A DNA stretch of 64,000 nt from Acidibrevibacterium fodinaquatile. GTDB taxonomy: Bacteria; Pseudomonadota; Alphaproteobacteria; Acetobacterales; Acetobacteraceae. The translations under genes and the position numbers were made by a program. Below the pieces are notes generated by a model, which was given only the letters and a program-made list of their open reading frames with translations, did not search any database and was not told the DNA's origin. Positions 19,477 to 30,300 of this stretch are shown here, one piece after another; position 1 is the stretch's first letter; the number at the start of each line of letters is the position of its first letter. The stretch lies in assembly GCF_003352165.1 (NCBI RefSeq), contig NZ_CP029176.1, positions 1,178,001-1,242,000 on the forward strand. The letters are read 5' to 3'.

Positions 19477-21062
19477 CAGGCTTTTTTCACATCCCAGAAC
19501 ACCGGGAAGGGCGCCTTGACGATGCCCTCGACGCCGCGCCGCCAGGCCTGATAGCCATAGAAGAAGCCGGTCGGAATGAAGGTGACGAACTCCATGGAAG
19601 CACGGTTGATTTTTTCGATCTGCTGTTTTTCGGAGGCGAGATCGGGGGCCGCGTACCAATCGCCGATCATCGCCTCGATCGCCGGGTTATCCGGCCAACC
19701 GAACCAAGCTTTCGGCCCGGTGGTGTGGATCGCGATATTTGGGGCGGGATTGATGCAATCGACCCCAGCGAGCCAGGTGTGGAACATGTTCCACCCGCCC
19801 TGGCTCGGCGGATCCTTTTTCGCCCGTCGCGCGCCGACCGTGCCCCAATCGGTTGCGACGTAATCAACATTAAAGCCGGCTTTTGCCATGACATCGGCTG
19901 AGACGTCGCCCTGACCCTTGGTGATGATGAGATCGGTTGCCACCAGCATCACCACTTTTTCGCCGCCGTAACCAGCCTCGGCGAGCAATTTCTTGGCCCC
20001 GGCGAAATCGCGCGGCCCGCTCAGCGCCTCGCCGCCGGCCTCGGTGTAAAGCGGTGTGCCTGGCGTGATGAAACTCGGCATCGGTTTCCACAGCGCATCG
20101 TCATTGCCGACGATCGCGCGCATGTAATCGGGCTGGTTGACCACCATTTGCAAGGCGCGGCGCAGCCGCACGTCATTGAACGGCGGATAGAGATGGTTCA
20201 TGCGCAGAATACCGACATTGCCGAGCGGATCAGCGATATCGACGCGGACGTCTTCATTCTGGCGAAGCAAGGGCACGAGATCGGGGAGCGGGGTCTCCCA
20301 CCAATCGACCTCGCCGCTTTGCAGCGCCGCCGCCGCCGTCGCGGCATCGGGAATGATCTGCCATTCCACGCGGTCGAAATAGATGCGCTTGCCGCCGGCC
20401 ATCCAATTCCCCGGTTCATCGCGCGCGGCATAGCCATTAAAACGCGCGAAAACCGCGCGCGAGCCCGGCACCCACTCGTCTTTCTGGAATGTCATCGGGC
20501 CGGAGCCGATAAATTCGCTGATCTGCTTGAAGGGATCGGTTTGCGCGATGCGCTCTGGCATGATCGCCGGGAGATTGGGATTGCCCTTGGCCAGTGCGAA
20601 GAGAAGTTTCGGGAACGGTGTTTTGAGGCGGATTTCGAAGGTGCGATCATCGCTTGCCGTCATCGCATCGAGGCGCGCGCGAATCAATTGTCCCATAGTG
20701 TCGCGCGCCATCCAGCGCCCGAGGCTGGCTGTGGCATCGCGCGCCAATACCCGCGTGCCATCGTGGAATGTGAGGCCGGGGCGCAAGCGAAAGCGCCATG
20801 TCAAGCCGTCCGCTGAGGTCTCGAAACTCTCGCACATCTGCGGGCGCGGCGTCAGCGACGCATCGAGCCCGAACAGCGTGTCGAACACGAGGAGGCTCGC
20901 ATTGCGTACCACGTATTGCGTGCCCCAGACGGGATCGAGATTGGGGAGATTGGCTTGCGGGACGAAGCGCAACACCCTCGCCTCCGCCCCGCGTGCGATC
21001 GCGGGCGCGGCGAGCGATGTTGCGGCGGCGAGGGAGCTTGTCAGGAAATCACGACGGCGCAT
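19476..21062 (-). CDS. extracellular solute-binding protein family 5, copy 1
   Basis: A 528-residue DppA/OppA-type periplasmic receptor. The N-terminus MRRRDFLTSSLAAATSLAAP has an RRxFL twin-arginine-like motif. Family features include the LDPVWGTQYVVRNAS opening and FDTLFGLDASLTPRPQM. It is closely similar in layout to the gene just upstream (both end in FW[DN]VKKA), showing an ancestral duplication. The start lies 12 bp after the stop of copy 2. Confidence 0.92.
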   Translation of the reverse strand: MRRRDFLTSSLAAATSLAAPAIARGAEARVLRFVPQANLPNLDPVWGTQYVVRNASLLVFDTLFGLDASLTPRPQMCESFETSADGLTWRFRLRPGLTFHDGTRVLARDATASLGRWMARDTMGQLIRARLDAMTASDDRTFEIRLKTPFPKLLFALAKGNPNLPAIMPERIAQTDPFKQISEFIGSGPMTFQKDEWVPGSRAVFARFNGYAARDEPGNWMAGGKRIYFDRVEWQIIPDAATAAAALQSGEVDWWETPLPDLVPLLRQNEDVRVDIADPLGNVGILRMNHLYPPFNDVRLRRALQMVVNQPDYMRAIVGNDDALWKPMPSFITPGTPLYTEAGGEALSGPRDFAGAKKLLAEAGYGGEKVVMLVATDLIITKGQGDVSADVMAKAGFNVDYVATDWGTVGARRAKKDPPSQGGWNMFHTWLAGVDCINPAPNIAIHTTGPKAWFGWPDNPAIEAMIGDWYAAPDLASEKQQIEKINRASMEFVTFIPTGFFYGYQAWRRGVEGIVKAPFPVFWDVKKA

Positions 21063-21073
21063 CAGCGTTTTTC

Positions 21074-22669
21074 CTATGCTTTTTTGACATTCCAGAAGAG
21101 CGGCAGACCTTTGAGAAGATCCGTCAGGTCGCGGCGATGCGCGGTTGGCTGATAATAGAGCCCGAGCGGCAGGAACGGGACATCGATGAAGGCCTGGCGT
21201 TGGATGTCCTCGCAGATTTTTTTCTGCGCCGCCAAATCGGGGGCAGCGAACCATTGCTCACGCAGTGCCTCAAGTTTCGGCGCCGTCGGCCAGCCGAACC
21301 AGGCTTTCTCGCCATTGCCGCGGAGCGCGATATAGCCCGCCGGCGTGAACTGATCGAGGCCCGAAAAGGAGGTGAAAAACACGCTCCAGCCGCCTTTTTC
21401 GGGCGAGTCCTTCTTCGCCCGCCGTTGCACCACCGTGCCCCAATCGGTCGCCTGCACATCGACATTCATGCCGGCGCGCTTGAGCATATCGGCGCCGACC
21501 ACCCCCATCGCGTTGAGAACGGGAAAATCGGTTGCGATCATCGCGACCACGCGTTCGCCTTTATAGCCGGCAGCGGCGAGATCGCGCTTGACCTTCTCGT
21601 AATCGCGCGGTGCGCGGAGCACGTCCATCCCCGCCTCACTCGCCATCGGCGATGCTGGGGGAAAATAGCCGAGATCGGCGCGCCAAAGCGTGGTGTCGTT
21701 GCCGGCGACGGCGGTCATTTCGTCGGCTTCACTGACCGCGCCGAGGAGTGCCTGGCGGATGGCGGGGTTGTCGAACGGCGGCCAGAGCTGATTAAAGCGC
21801 GCCATCGAGGGAAATCCAGTCGGGTCGATCTGCTCGACAACGATATTGTCATCGCCCTTGAGCAGAGAGAGCAGATCGAATGTCGGCTGTTCCCACCAAT
21901 CGACTTCGCCGCTCTGCAAGGCGCCGGCGGCGGTCGCGGAGTCGGGGACGACATGCCATTCGATGCGATCGAAATGGGTAATTTTCGGCCCCGCGGTCCA
22001 TTCCGGCGTGCCGCTTTCGCGCGGCTTATAGTCGTTGAAGCGCTCATAGACGACGAGCGATCCCGGCACCCGTTCGCTGGTCTTGAAGCGGTAGGGGCCG
22101 CTTCCGACCATGTCGGTGACGGCGGTGAAGGGGTCGGTTTTCGCGAGCCGCTCGGGCATCATCGCCGGCATGCTGCTCGCCGCTTTGCCGAGAGCATCGG
22201 GAAGCAGCGGGAAGGGCCGTTTGAGGCGAAAGACGATGGTGCGGTCATCGGCGGCGGCAATGTCGTCGCTTGCCGCGAGCAGCGCGGAGCCGAAGGCATC
22301 GCGCGCCCCCCAGCGCTTGATCGAGGCGACGCAATCGCGCGCGAGAACCGGCTCGCCGTCATGGAATTTCAGGCCTTCGCGGAGCCGCAACCGCCAGATC
22401 TTGCCGTCGGCCTCGGTGCCGGCGCTCTCCAGCATCTGCAATTGCGGGCGGAACTGGGCATCGATGCCAAAAAGCGTGTCGAAGACCAAAAAACCATGGT
22501 TGCGGGTGACGTAGGCAGTGGTCCAGATCGGGTCGAGGATGGCGAGATCGGCTTGCGGGATGAATTTCAGCAGCCGCGCCTCGGCCGCGCCGCCAAGGCG
22601 CGGCGCCGCCAGCGGCATCAGCGCCGCGGCCGTCGTCGCTTGCAAAAATGCCCGTCGTTTCATCGTCAT
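21074..22669 (-). CDS. extracellular solute-binding protein family 5, copy 2
   Basis: A 531-residue receptor, first gene of the importer operon. The signal MTMKRRAFLQATTAAALM has a twin-arginine-like RRAFLQ. It aligns along its length with copy 1 (for example DWWEQPTFDLLSLL against DWWETPLPDLVPLL, and QATDWGTVVQRRAKKD against VATDWGTVGARRAKKD) but is clearly diverged, so the two probably bind different ligands for the same membrane complex. The start could also be the second ATG (22663). Confidence 0.92.
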   Translation of the reverse strand: MTMKRRAFLQATTAAALMPLAAPRLGGAAEARLLKFIPQADLAILDPIWTTAYVTRNHGFLVFDTLFGIDAQFRPQLQMLESAGTEADGKIWRLRLREGLKFHDGEPVLARDCVASIKRWGARDAFGSALLAASDDIAAADDRTIVFRLKRPFPLLPDALGKAASSMPAMMPERLAKTDPFTAVTDMVGSGPYRFKTSERVPGSLVVYERFNDYKPRESGTPEWTAGPKITHFDRIEWHVVPDSATAAGALQSGEVDWWEQPTFDLLSLLKGDDNIVVEQIDPTGFPSMARFNQLWPPFDNPAIRQALLGAVSEADEMTAVAGNDTTLWRADLGYFPPASPMASEAGMDVLRAPRDYEKVKRDLAAAGYKGERVVAMIATDFPVLNAMGVVGADMLKRAGMNVDVQATDWGTVVQRRAKKDSPEKGGWSVFFTSFSGLDQFTPAGYIALRGNGEKAWFGWPTAPKLEALREQWFAAPDLAAQKKICEDIQRQAFIDVPFLPLGLYYQPTAHRRDLTDLLKGLPLFWNVKKA

Positions 22670-22821
22670 TCCCCTATTTATGCCTCCACCGGCAGCATCG
22701 CGCCGGTCTGTCCCATAGCCTTGACCAGGACGATGGCAGCCGAAGCCTCACCCGGCAAGATGCTCTGCAAGGCGCGGACCAGAGTTGCCGAGCCCGGCGC
22801 AAGGCGGCTATGCGGAGAGGC

Positions 22822-23247
22822 ATGGACATGCCGCCCTCCCGCACGCGCGATGACCGCGGCCATCAGACCGTCATCGCCGAATTTTTCCGCTTCGGCTCTG
22901 TCGGTGCGCTCGGGTTTCTGGTCGATACCGCGACGGTCTATGCCCTCGCCGGCGCGCTCGGCCTTTATGGCGCCGGCGTGATCGCCTATCTCGTCGCGGC
23001 GAGCACGAATTGGGCCCTAAACCGCATCTGGACCTTTCGCGGCCGCGGCAGTGGTCATGCCGTGTGGCAATGGGCACGGTTTCTCGTGACCAACGCCGGC
23101 GGGTTCGTCGTCAATCGCGGGGTCTATGCGGCGTTGATCGCGTTCTCCCCCCTCGTTCACGCCTATCCGGTGCTGGCGGTGGCGGCGGGGGCGATCGCCG
23201 GGATGGGGCTCAATTTTTTCTCCGCCCGCCGCTTTGTGTTCCGCTGA
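22822..23247 (+). CDS. GtrA-family membrane protein
   Basis: About 141 residues with four hydrophobic helices and the family hallmarks FFRFGSVGALGFLVDT, NWALNRIWTFR and a C-terminal GLNFFSARRFVFR. GtrA proteins help flip or present lipid-linked sugars for glycosylation of surface polymers. GGAGAGG upstream supports a start at 22822 or the ATG at 22828. Confidence 0.87.
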   Translation: MDMPPSRTRDDRGHQTVIAEFFRFGSVGALGFLVDTATVYALAGALGLYGAGVIAYLVAASTNWALNRIWTFRGRGSGHAVWQWARFLVTNAGGFVVNRGVYAALIAFSPLVHAYPVLAVAAGAIAGMGLNFFSARRFVFR

Positions 23248-23289
23248 TCCCTTCCCGCCTGGCCGCGTCATGCCCCATAGTCCATCGCG

Positions 23290-23904
23290 ATGATGGATCA
23301 TGGGCTCCTCCTCTATGCCGGGTTGTGGCTGAGTTTTGCGCTCGGCCATAGCGCTTTCGCCTCGGTCGGCGGGCGGCGCGTGCTGGAGCGTCTCGCCGGG
23401 CGGGGTGATCGGCTGCTTTATAATGTGATCGCCATCCTCCACTTGGCGCTGGTGCTCATCGGCGGCTGGATTGAACTCGGCGGCCGGCCAGGCTTTGCGT
23501 TTCCCTGGCCGTTTAACATCCTGCGCGCGGCGGCGGTTCTCGCGGGGATTGCCATTCTGCTGATTGCCGGGCGATCCTATGATCCCGCGCGGTTTTTCGG
23601 GTTCGCGCAGCTCCGCGCCGGGGCGCCCGAGCGGGTTTTGCCGGCCGAGGCGCTGGTCACCGGCGGGCTCAACGGCCGCGTCCGCCACCCGCTCTATCTC
23701 GGGCTACTTCTTCTCGTCTGGGGCGACGTTCACGCCCCCTTGACCCTGGCGACCGCTCTGTTCGCGACTGCCTATGTCCTGGTCGGCATCCATTTCGAGG
23801 AGAGGAAGCTGCGGCGTCTCTATGGCGCCACCTATGATGCCTACCGCGCCGCAGTCCCGATGCTGATCCCGCGCTTGGCGGGCCGGCGCGGCACCGGGAA
23901 GTGA
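23290..23904 (+). CDS. NnrU/isoprenylcysteine methyltransferase-like membrane protein
   Basis: A 204-residue integral membrane protein with about five helices. The C-terminal block VRHPLYLGLLLLVWG followed by FEERKLRRLYGATYDAYRA matches the phospholipid/isoprenylcysteine methyltransferase (PEMT/ICMT) superfamily, with the SAM-binding RHPxY and E..L...YG..Y motifs. NnrU-like proteins share this form. The substrate is unknown. Confidence 0.75.
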   Translation: MMDHGLLLYAGLWLSFALGHSAFASVGGRRVLERLAGRGDRLLYNVIAILHLALVLIGGWIELGGRPGFAFPWPFNILRAAAVLAGIAILLIAGRSYDPARFFGFAQLRAGAPERVLPAEALVTGGLNGRVRHPLYLGLLLLVWGDVHAPLTLATALFATAYVLVGIHFEERKLRRLYGATYDAYRAAVPMLIPRLAGRRGTGK

Positions 23905-23907
23905 GTC

Positions 23908-25356
23908 TCAGGCGCCGCCGCCCGCCCGCAAGCGCGCGATCGTCGCCGTCGTCGAATGGCCGGGGAGCGTCTCGCAGATCACCACCCGCCCGCCCGCGGC
24001 CATCACCAGATCGGCGCCGACCACCGTCTCGACGCGATAATCCCCGCCCTTGAACAGGATATCGGGCAGAATCTCGCGAATCAGGGCCAAGGGCGTATCC
24101 TCGGCGAAGGCGACCACACCATCCACCGGGCGCAACGCCGCGATGACCGCGGCCCGCGCCGCGAGCGGATTTACCGGGCGCGTCTCCCCCTTGAGCCGTC
24201 GGACGCTGGCATCATCGTTCAGAGCGACGATCAGCCGGTCGCATTGCGCCCGCGCGGCGGTGAGCAGCGCGACATGGCCGGCATGCACGATATCAAAGCA
24301 GCCATTGGTGAAGCCGACGCTGAGCCCCTGGCGTTTCCAGCGCGCAACCAGCGCCAGCATCTCCGCCAGCGGGCGGGGCGCCACGGCCGGCGCTATGTCT
24401 TCGGCCTCGGTCGCGTCGATCTCGCGGCGCAATTCCGCAATCGAGACCGTCGCCGTGCCGACCTTGCTTACCGCGACGGCGGCCGCCGCGTTCGCGATCC
24501 GCATGGCTTGCGGCAAGGCGAATCCCGCCCCTGCGGCGAGCGCCAGGGTCGCGATCACGGTGTCGCCGGCGCCGGAGACATCGAAGACCTCACGGGCATG
24601 GGCGGGAACGCTGTGGATGGCGCCGGCGGGCTCGACCAAGATCATCCCTTTTTCCGAGCGGGTGACCAGGATCGCCGCGCCCCCGGCCGCTGCCATCACG
24701 TGCCGCGCCGCCGCCACCGCCGCCGCCTCATCGCCAACCGGCAGGCGCGCGGCGGCGGCGAGTTCCTTGAGATTGGGGGTGATGGCGGTCGCGCCGCGGT
24801 AGCGGGAAAAATCCTCGCCCTTGGGATCGACGAACACCGCAACGCCCTGCCCCCGCGCGCCTTTGATCGCGCCCGCGAGCACCGCCGGGCTCAAAACCCC
24901 CTTGCCGTAGTCCGAAAGCACCACCGCGCGCGCATCCGCGATCGCGCCGGTGATGGCGGCGATCAGCGCCGCTTCCTCCTCGGGTTGCAGGGGAAGGCTG
25001 CTTTCCTCGTCGGTGCGCACGATCTGCTGGCGGGAGGCAACGAAGCGGGTCTTGGTGATGGTGGGGCGTGAGGCGCTCACAACCAGGGCCGGGACGATCC
25101 CGGGGTGGGCGGCGATTTCGCCCCGCAACGCCCGCCCGGCCTCGTCCTCACCAATCACGCCGACCAGCACGGCGCGGCCGCCGAGGGCGGCGATATTGGC
25201 GGCGACATTGCCGGCGCCACCCAGCGCGACGCGGCTTCGCCGCACGCGAATGACCGGCACCGGCGCCTCGGGCGAGATGCGCTCGACATCGCCTTCGATG
25301 AAGCGGTCGAGCATGACATCGCCGACGCACAGCACCGTGACCCCGGAAAAATCCAT
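23908..25356 (-). CDS. hldE: bifunctional heptose-7-phosphate kinase / heptose-1-phosphate adenylyltransferase
   Basis: A 482-residue two-domain enzyme of ADP-heptose synthesis for LPS core. Residues about 1-320 form the PfkB kinase (VLCVGDVMLDRFIEGDVERI; FDVSGAGDTVIATLALA with the catalytic Asp). Residues about 345-482 form the nucleotidyltransferase with GFTNGCFDIVHAGH. The ATG at 25356 has GGAGGGG upstream; a longer frame is a shadow of the divergent thioesterase. The 3' end converges on the NnrU-like gene with 3 bp between. Confidence 0.95.
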   Translation of the reverse strand: MDFSGVTVLCVGDVMLDRFIEGDVERISPEAPVPVIRVRRSRVALGGAGNVAANIAALGGRAVLVGVIGEDEAGRALRGEIAAHPGIVPALVVSASRPTITKTRFVASRQQIVRTDEESSLPLQPEEEAALIAAITGAIADARAVVLSDYGKGVLSPAVLAGAIKGARGQGVAVFVDPKGEDFSRYRGATAITPNLKELAAAARLPVGDEAAAVAAARHVMAAAGGAAILVTRSEKGMILVEPAGAIHSVPAHAREVFDVSGAGDTVIATLALAAGAGFALPQAMRIANAAAAVAVSKVGTATVSIAELRREIDATEAEDIAPAVAPRPLAEMLALVARWKRQGLSVGFTNGCFDIVHAGHVALLTAARAQCDRLIVALNDDASVRRLKGETRPVNPLAARAAVIAALRPVDGVVAFAEDTPLALIREILPDILFKGGDYRVETVVGADLVMAAGGRVVICETLPGHSTTATIARLRAGGGA

Positions 25357-25456
25357 GTCCCCTCCGCGCCCTTGCTGTCGCGCGCCTCTATCCGCACGAC
25401 AGCCGCTTGTCCATAAGCGGCTTGACCATGGCGCGGTTTTCCCGGCAGGAGAAGAT

Positions 25457-25861
25457 ATGAACGAATTGCGCGGCTTTGCCTCCCATCTCGGCGACCTGCT
25501 CGGCTTCACCCTGCTCGAATGGCGGGAAGGCTTCGCCCGCGTGCGCTGCGTGATCCACGCCCATCACCTCAACCGCGCCGATATCGTCCATGGCGGCGTT
25601 TTGATGTCGCTCCTCGATGAGGCCGGCGCCGCCGCCGGCGTCTATGCCGCCGAACGCGCCGCGCGCCGCCACTCGGTGACGGTCTCGCTCAACTGCCAGT
25701 TCACCGGCCGCGCGGCAAACGGGGTGATGATCGCAACCGGCGAGGTGGTGAGCGCCGGGCGCAACATCTATTTCAGCCGCTCCGAGGTCCGACACGAGGA
25801 ATCGGGTGAGCTGCTCGCCTTTGGCGCCAGCACCCATCGCTGGCGCCGCGCCGCCACGTAA
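25457..25861 (+). CDS. PaaI-type hotdog-fold thioesterase
   Basis: A 134-residue single-domain thioesterase. The hallmark HHLNRADIVHGGVLMSLLDEAG contains the HGG..LxDxxG active-site block. The C-terminal VSAGRNIYFSRSEV is typical. Acts on a CoA thioester, exact substrate unknown. AGGAGAAGAT lies before the ATG at 25457. It reads away from hldE, 100 bp apart. Confidence 0.88.
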   Translation: MNELRGFASHLGDLLGFTLLEWREGFARVRCVIHAHHLNRADIVHGGVLMSLLDEAGAAAGVYAAERAARRHSVTVSLNCQFTGRAANGVMIATGEVVSAGRNIYFSRSEVRHEESGELLAFGASTHRWRRAAT

Positions 25862-25874
25862 AGAAAGAAAAAAG

Positions 25875-25987
25875 GCTTCTTTTTCTGAAGAAAAAGAAGC
25901 AAAAAGACTTTTGTCCGTTGGGTAGTGCCCGCGGCAAGAAAACGGATAAAGTTTTTTTGGTTCTTTTTTTTTTGTAAAAAAAGAACC
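25875..25987. repeat. convergent-gene repeat, copy B
   Basis: Second copy of the family: CTTCTTTTTCTGAAG then AAAAAGAAGCAAAAAGAC, a degraded GC core (TAGTGCCCGCGGCA), AACGGATAAAG, and a closing GGTTC-T(n)-GTAAAAAAAGAACC hairpin. It separates the 3' ends of the thioesterase (plus) and hydroxyacid dehydrogenase (minus). The T-tract in the second hairpin is longer than in copies A and C. Confidence 0.8.
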
Positions 25988-26000
25988 GCTTTCTTAAGTC

Positions 26001-26969
26001 TTATTCCACGACATTCCTTGGCCGCTGGCCCGCCAGAATGGCGGCGATGCCGTCGAGCGCAAGCGCCCCCATGGCATCGCGGGTCTCAACCGTCGCGCTG
26101 CCGAGATGAGGCAAAAGGACGACATTTTCGAGGGCGAGATAGCCAGGATCGAGCGCCGGTTCATTATTATAGACGTCGAGCCCAGCGAAGGCGACGTGGC
26201 CGCTTTTGAGCGCGGCGATGAGGGCGGCATCGTCGATCAATGTCCCGCGCGCGGCATTCACCACCACCGCGCCGCGGGGCAATTGCGCGATGCGCGCGGC
26301 GTTCAGCCAGTGGCGCGTGCCTTCGCCGCCCGGCGCATTCAGCGACAAAACCTGGCACTGGGCGAGAAACGTCGCGTCATTGTCGTGAAAGATCGCGCCT
26401 TTTTCGAGATCCGGGGACAGCCGCGCCTGGTCGCGGTAATGGATTTCCATGCTGAACGCGGCCGCCATGCGGGCGACCTCGCGGCCGATGCGGCCCATGC
26501 CGAAAATGCCGAGCCGCCGGCCCGAGACCTGGGTGCCGAGGAGCTGGGTCGGCGCCCAGCCATGCCACTTCCCGGCCCGCAGCATCCGCTCCCCCTCGCC
26601 GGCGCGGCGCGCTGAGGCGAGGATCAGCAGCATGACGATCTCGGCGGTCGCGACCGAGAGCACGTCCGGTGTGTTGCAGACCGAAATTCCGCGGGCGCGG
26701 GCGGCGGCGATGTCGATGTGATCGAAGCCGACGCTAAACGTGCCGATGGCTTTGACGCTCGCCGGCAAGGCGGCAATGGTCGCGGCATCCAGCCGATCAC
26801 CGGGCGCGGTGAGGATGGCATCGGCGCCCTCGGCATGCCGCACGATTTCGGCGCTCGTATAGATCCGATCCTCCGGGTTGAGCCGCGCCGCGAACAGGCG
26901 CGCGGCACGGTCTTCGACGGCGGCGGGCAGGCGGCGGGTGACGAGGAGGGTGGCCTTGGTCATGCGCAA
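26001..26969 (-). CDS. D-2-hydroxyacid dehydrogenase (glyoxylate/hydroxypyruvate reductase type)
   Basis: A 322-residue NAD(P)-dependent enzyme with the GMGRIGREVARMAAAF nucleotide-binding loop, the NAARGTLIDDAALIAAL block and a C-terminal LLPHLGSATVETRDAM containing the catalytic His. The pattern is that of D-glycerate dehydrogenase (GyaR) acting on hydroxypyruvate or glyoxylate. The start may be 26969 or the ATG two codons later. Confidence 0.9.
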   Translation of the reverse strand: MRMTKATLLVTRRLPAAVEDRAARLFAARLNPEDRIYTSAEIVRHAEGADAILTAPGDRLDAATIAALPASVKAIGTFSVGFDHIDIAAARARGISVCNTPDVLSVATAEIVMLLILASARRAGEGERMLRAGKWHGWAPTQLLGTQVSGRRLGIFGMGRIGREVARMAAAFSMEIHYRDQARLSPDLEKGAIFHDNDATFLAQCQVLSLNAPGGEGTRHWLNAARIAQLPRGAVVVNAARGTLIDDAALIAALKSGHVAFAGLDVYNNEPALDPGYLALENVVLLPHLGSATVETRDAMGALALDGIAAILAGQRPRNVVE

Positions 26970-27335
26970 CTCCAGAAAATGCCGGCAATCGGATCATGCC
27001 CGGAAATCGGGTCATAGAGGGTAGGCCGTGGACCGGTTCCCTTATGGGAGGAGAGACATCGCCTCTCATGCGCGCCATCATGGCTGACCGGCGCCGTTTG
27101 GGAAAGGCCCGGCGCGGAAAATTCCCCTCTCACCGCCCTGTTCGGCCAGCACCGATCACATTTTGGCGCGCATCTTAAAAAAGGACATAGTTTCGGGTAT
27201 CGATGGGGCGCGTTATAAGTCCGCTACTGGTCCGGGCAAGCCTCCGGAGGCGGAGGGTTTGGCGCGGCCGGAGCGGCTGTGCTAACCCCTCTGGCGGCAC
27301 GATTTCGGATTGGCAAATAAAGGCGAGCACGGTCG
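26970..27335. other. intergenic region upstream of the RND pump gene
   Basis: These 366 bp separate two genes reading away from each other. I see no credible ORF, RNA gene or riboswitch. An AAAGGCGAG about nine bases before the RND ATG is its probable ribosome binding site. Promoters for both flanking genes must lie here, but no consensus elements stand out. Confidence 0.45.
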
Positions 27336-30300
27336 ATGTGGATTGTTCAAGTCGCTTTGCGACGACCCTATACCTTCGTCGTCCTCGCGATTCTGATTCT
27401 GTTATTCGGCACCCTTTCGGCCATCCGCACGCCTAAGGATGTCTTCCCCTCGATCGACATTCCGGTCGTCGCGGTCGTGTTCCAGTACAACGGGATGCTG
27501 CCGAACGACATTTCCGGCCGCTTCGTCTATTTCTTCGAACGCACGGTGATGGCGACCACGGTCGATATCGAGCATATCGAATCCAATTCGATGATCGATT
27601 ACGGCATCGTGAAGATCTTTTTCGACAACCACGTCAATATCTCGGCGGCGTTGTCGGAGGTGACGGCGACGGCGCAGGTGGTATTGAAATTCTTCCCGCG
27701 TGGCTCGGTGCCGCCTTTCGTCTTGTTTTACAACGCCGCGTCGATCCCGGTCATCTCGATGACCGCCTCCAGCACGACGGTGCCGGAGACGATCCTGTTC
27801 GACTATGCCAATAATGTCATCCGCCCGGCGCTCTCCTCGGTGCAAGGCACCGCGATTCTGACGCCCTATGGCGGCAAATACCGCATGGTGATCGCCGATC
27901 TCAACCCAGAGGAGATGCAGGCGAACGCGCTTTCGCCCCAGGACGTCACCAATCAGCTCAACCAGCAAAACCTCATTCTGCCCACGGGAACGCAGAAGAT
28001 CGGCAAATATGAATGGGACATGATGCTGACGGATCAGCCGCGCAGCATCCCCGAGATGAACAATTTCCCGATCAAGAAAGCCAACGGCACCGTCATCTAT
28101 ATGAAGGACATCGCCTACGTCCATGACGGCGCCATTCCGCAAACCAACATGGTGCGGGTGAATGGCGAGCGCGCGATCCTGATGCCGGTGGTCAAGGCCG
28201 GCGCGGTCTCCACCCTCGACATCGTCCAGGGCGTGAAGGATCGCATGCCGCTGATCGAGGAGACCGTGCCCAAGGGCATGGAACTCCATCTCGTCGGCGA
28301 CCAATCGGTGTTCGTGCGCGCGGCGATCGAGGGGGTGGTGCGTGAGGCGATCATCGCCGCGGTGCTGACGGCGCTGATGATCCTCTTGTTCCTGGGCTCG
28401 GTGCGTTCGACGATCATCATCGCGGTCTCGATCCCGCTTTCGGTTTTGTCTTCGATCGTCGTGCTCTCGGCGATCGGCCAGACCATCAACACGCTGACGC
28501 TCGGCGGGCTCGCGCTCGCGGTCGGCATGCTGGTCGATGAAGCGACGGTGACGATCGAGAATTTCAACTATCACATGGAAATGGGCAAAGACATCGAGAC
28601 CGCGATCCTCGATGGCGCGCAGCAGATCGTCATCCCGGCGCTGCTCTCTTTGCTTTCGATCAGCATCGTGTTCGCGCCGATGTGGCTGCTCACCGGCGTT
28701 TCCTATTATCTCTTCACGCCGCTCGCGGAAGCGGTGATCTTCGCCATGGTCGCCTCCTTCATCCTCTCGCGCACGCTGGTGCCGACGATGGCGGTGTTCA
28801 TGCTGCGCGGCGTTGCCGAACATCATCAGCAGGAGCTGAAAAGGAAGGAGGAGGGCGGCGAGCACGCGCATGCGCACCCGAAATCGCGCAATCCCTTCGT
28901 GCGCTTCCAGCAAGGCTTCGAGCGCGGTTTCACCCGCATGCGCGATGGCTATCATAGCGTGCTCGCGGGCATCCTTGCCATTCGCTATGTTTTCGTCGGG
29001 GTGTTTCTGGCGTTCACGGTTGGCTCGGTGGTGGCGCTCGGCCCCTGGCTCGGGCAGATTTTTTTTCCCGGCGTCGATGCCGGGGTGATGTATCTGCATA
29101 TCCGTGCCCAGACCGGAACCCGCATCGAGGAAACCGCACGGCTGGCGCAAGAGGTCGAGGACTATATCCGCACGGTGATCCCGAAAGACCAGCTCAAGAC
29201 CTTCGTCGACAACATCGATCTCCCGGTTGCCGGTATCCCGCTCGCCTATCTCAGCACCGGCTCGTTTGGCCCGGAGGACGCCGACGTTCTGATCACCCTC
29301 GATCGCGACCATCACGGCCCGACCGCCGATTATGTCGCCTATTTGCGGCGGCAATTGCCGCTGCATTTCCCGGGCACGACGTTTTATTTCATGCCCGCTG
29401 ATATGAACACGCAGATTCTCAATTTCGGCCGCCCATCGCCGATCGATATCCAGGTCACCGGCCCCGATCTCGACGACGATTACCGCTTCGCCTTGCGGCT
29501 CTATCGCGACCTGGTGCGGGTGCCCGGTCTCGTTGATACCCATCTCGCGCAGCCCTTCAATTATCCGACGTTTCAGGTCGATGTCGATCGCAGCTACGCG
29601 ATGATGGTCGGCCTGACCGAAGCCGATGTCACCAATTCGATGCTGACCTCGCTCTATTCCAATTATCAGGTCAGCCCGAATTTTTATCTCGACTACAAAA
29701 CCGGCATCACCTACTTCCTGGTCGGCCAGACGCCGCAATATCGGATCGATACGATGAACGATCTGATCAACATGCCGATCTCGAATCCTGGGAATTTCAA
29801 GACCTCTGGCAAGACCACGCAGATTCTCGGCGCGCTGGCCACGGTCAAGGTGGTCGGCCGGCCCGGCATGGTTTCGCATTATAACGTCCAGCCGATGGAG
29901 GAGATCTTCGCTGCCGTGCAAGGGCGCGATCTCGGCGGCGTGTCGGGCGATATCAACCGCATCATCGCCGCCAACTTGAAATACCGCCCGCCGGGTGTCG
30001 CGGTTGCGGTGCGCGGGCAGGTGGATACGATGAACACCGCCTATGCCCAGCTTTTTGCCGGCCTGATCGGCTCGGTGGTGCTGATCTATCTTTTGCTCGT
30101 CGTCAATTTTCAGTCCTGGCTCGATCCCTTCATCATCATCACCGCGTTGCCGGCGGCGATCGCCGGCATCGTCTGGATGTTGTTTGTGACGGGAACACCG
30201 CTTTCGGTGCCGGCGCTGACTGGCGCGATCATGTGCATGGGGGTCGCGACCGCCAACTCCATCCTCGTCGTGGCGTTTGCCCGCGAGCAGCTGGCGGAGG

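Noticed and set aside
22678-22863. 61-codon minus-strand frame just upstream of the first binding-protein gene
   Set aside because: No recognisable family and its 5' part overlaps the start of the GtrA gene on the other strand. It could be a gene fragment, but nothing supports this.
24950-25456. Long upstream extension of the thioesterase gene
   Set aside because: It is antisense to hldE and has no family resemblance; the ATG at 25457 has a ribosome site and gives the normal length.
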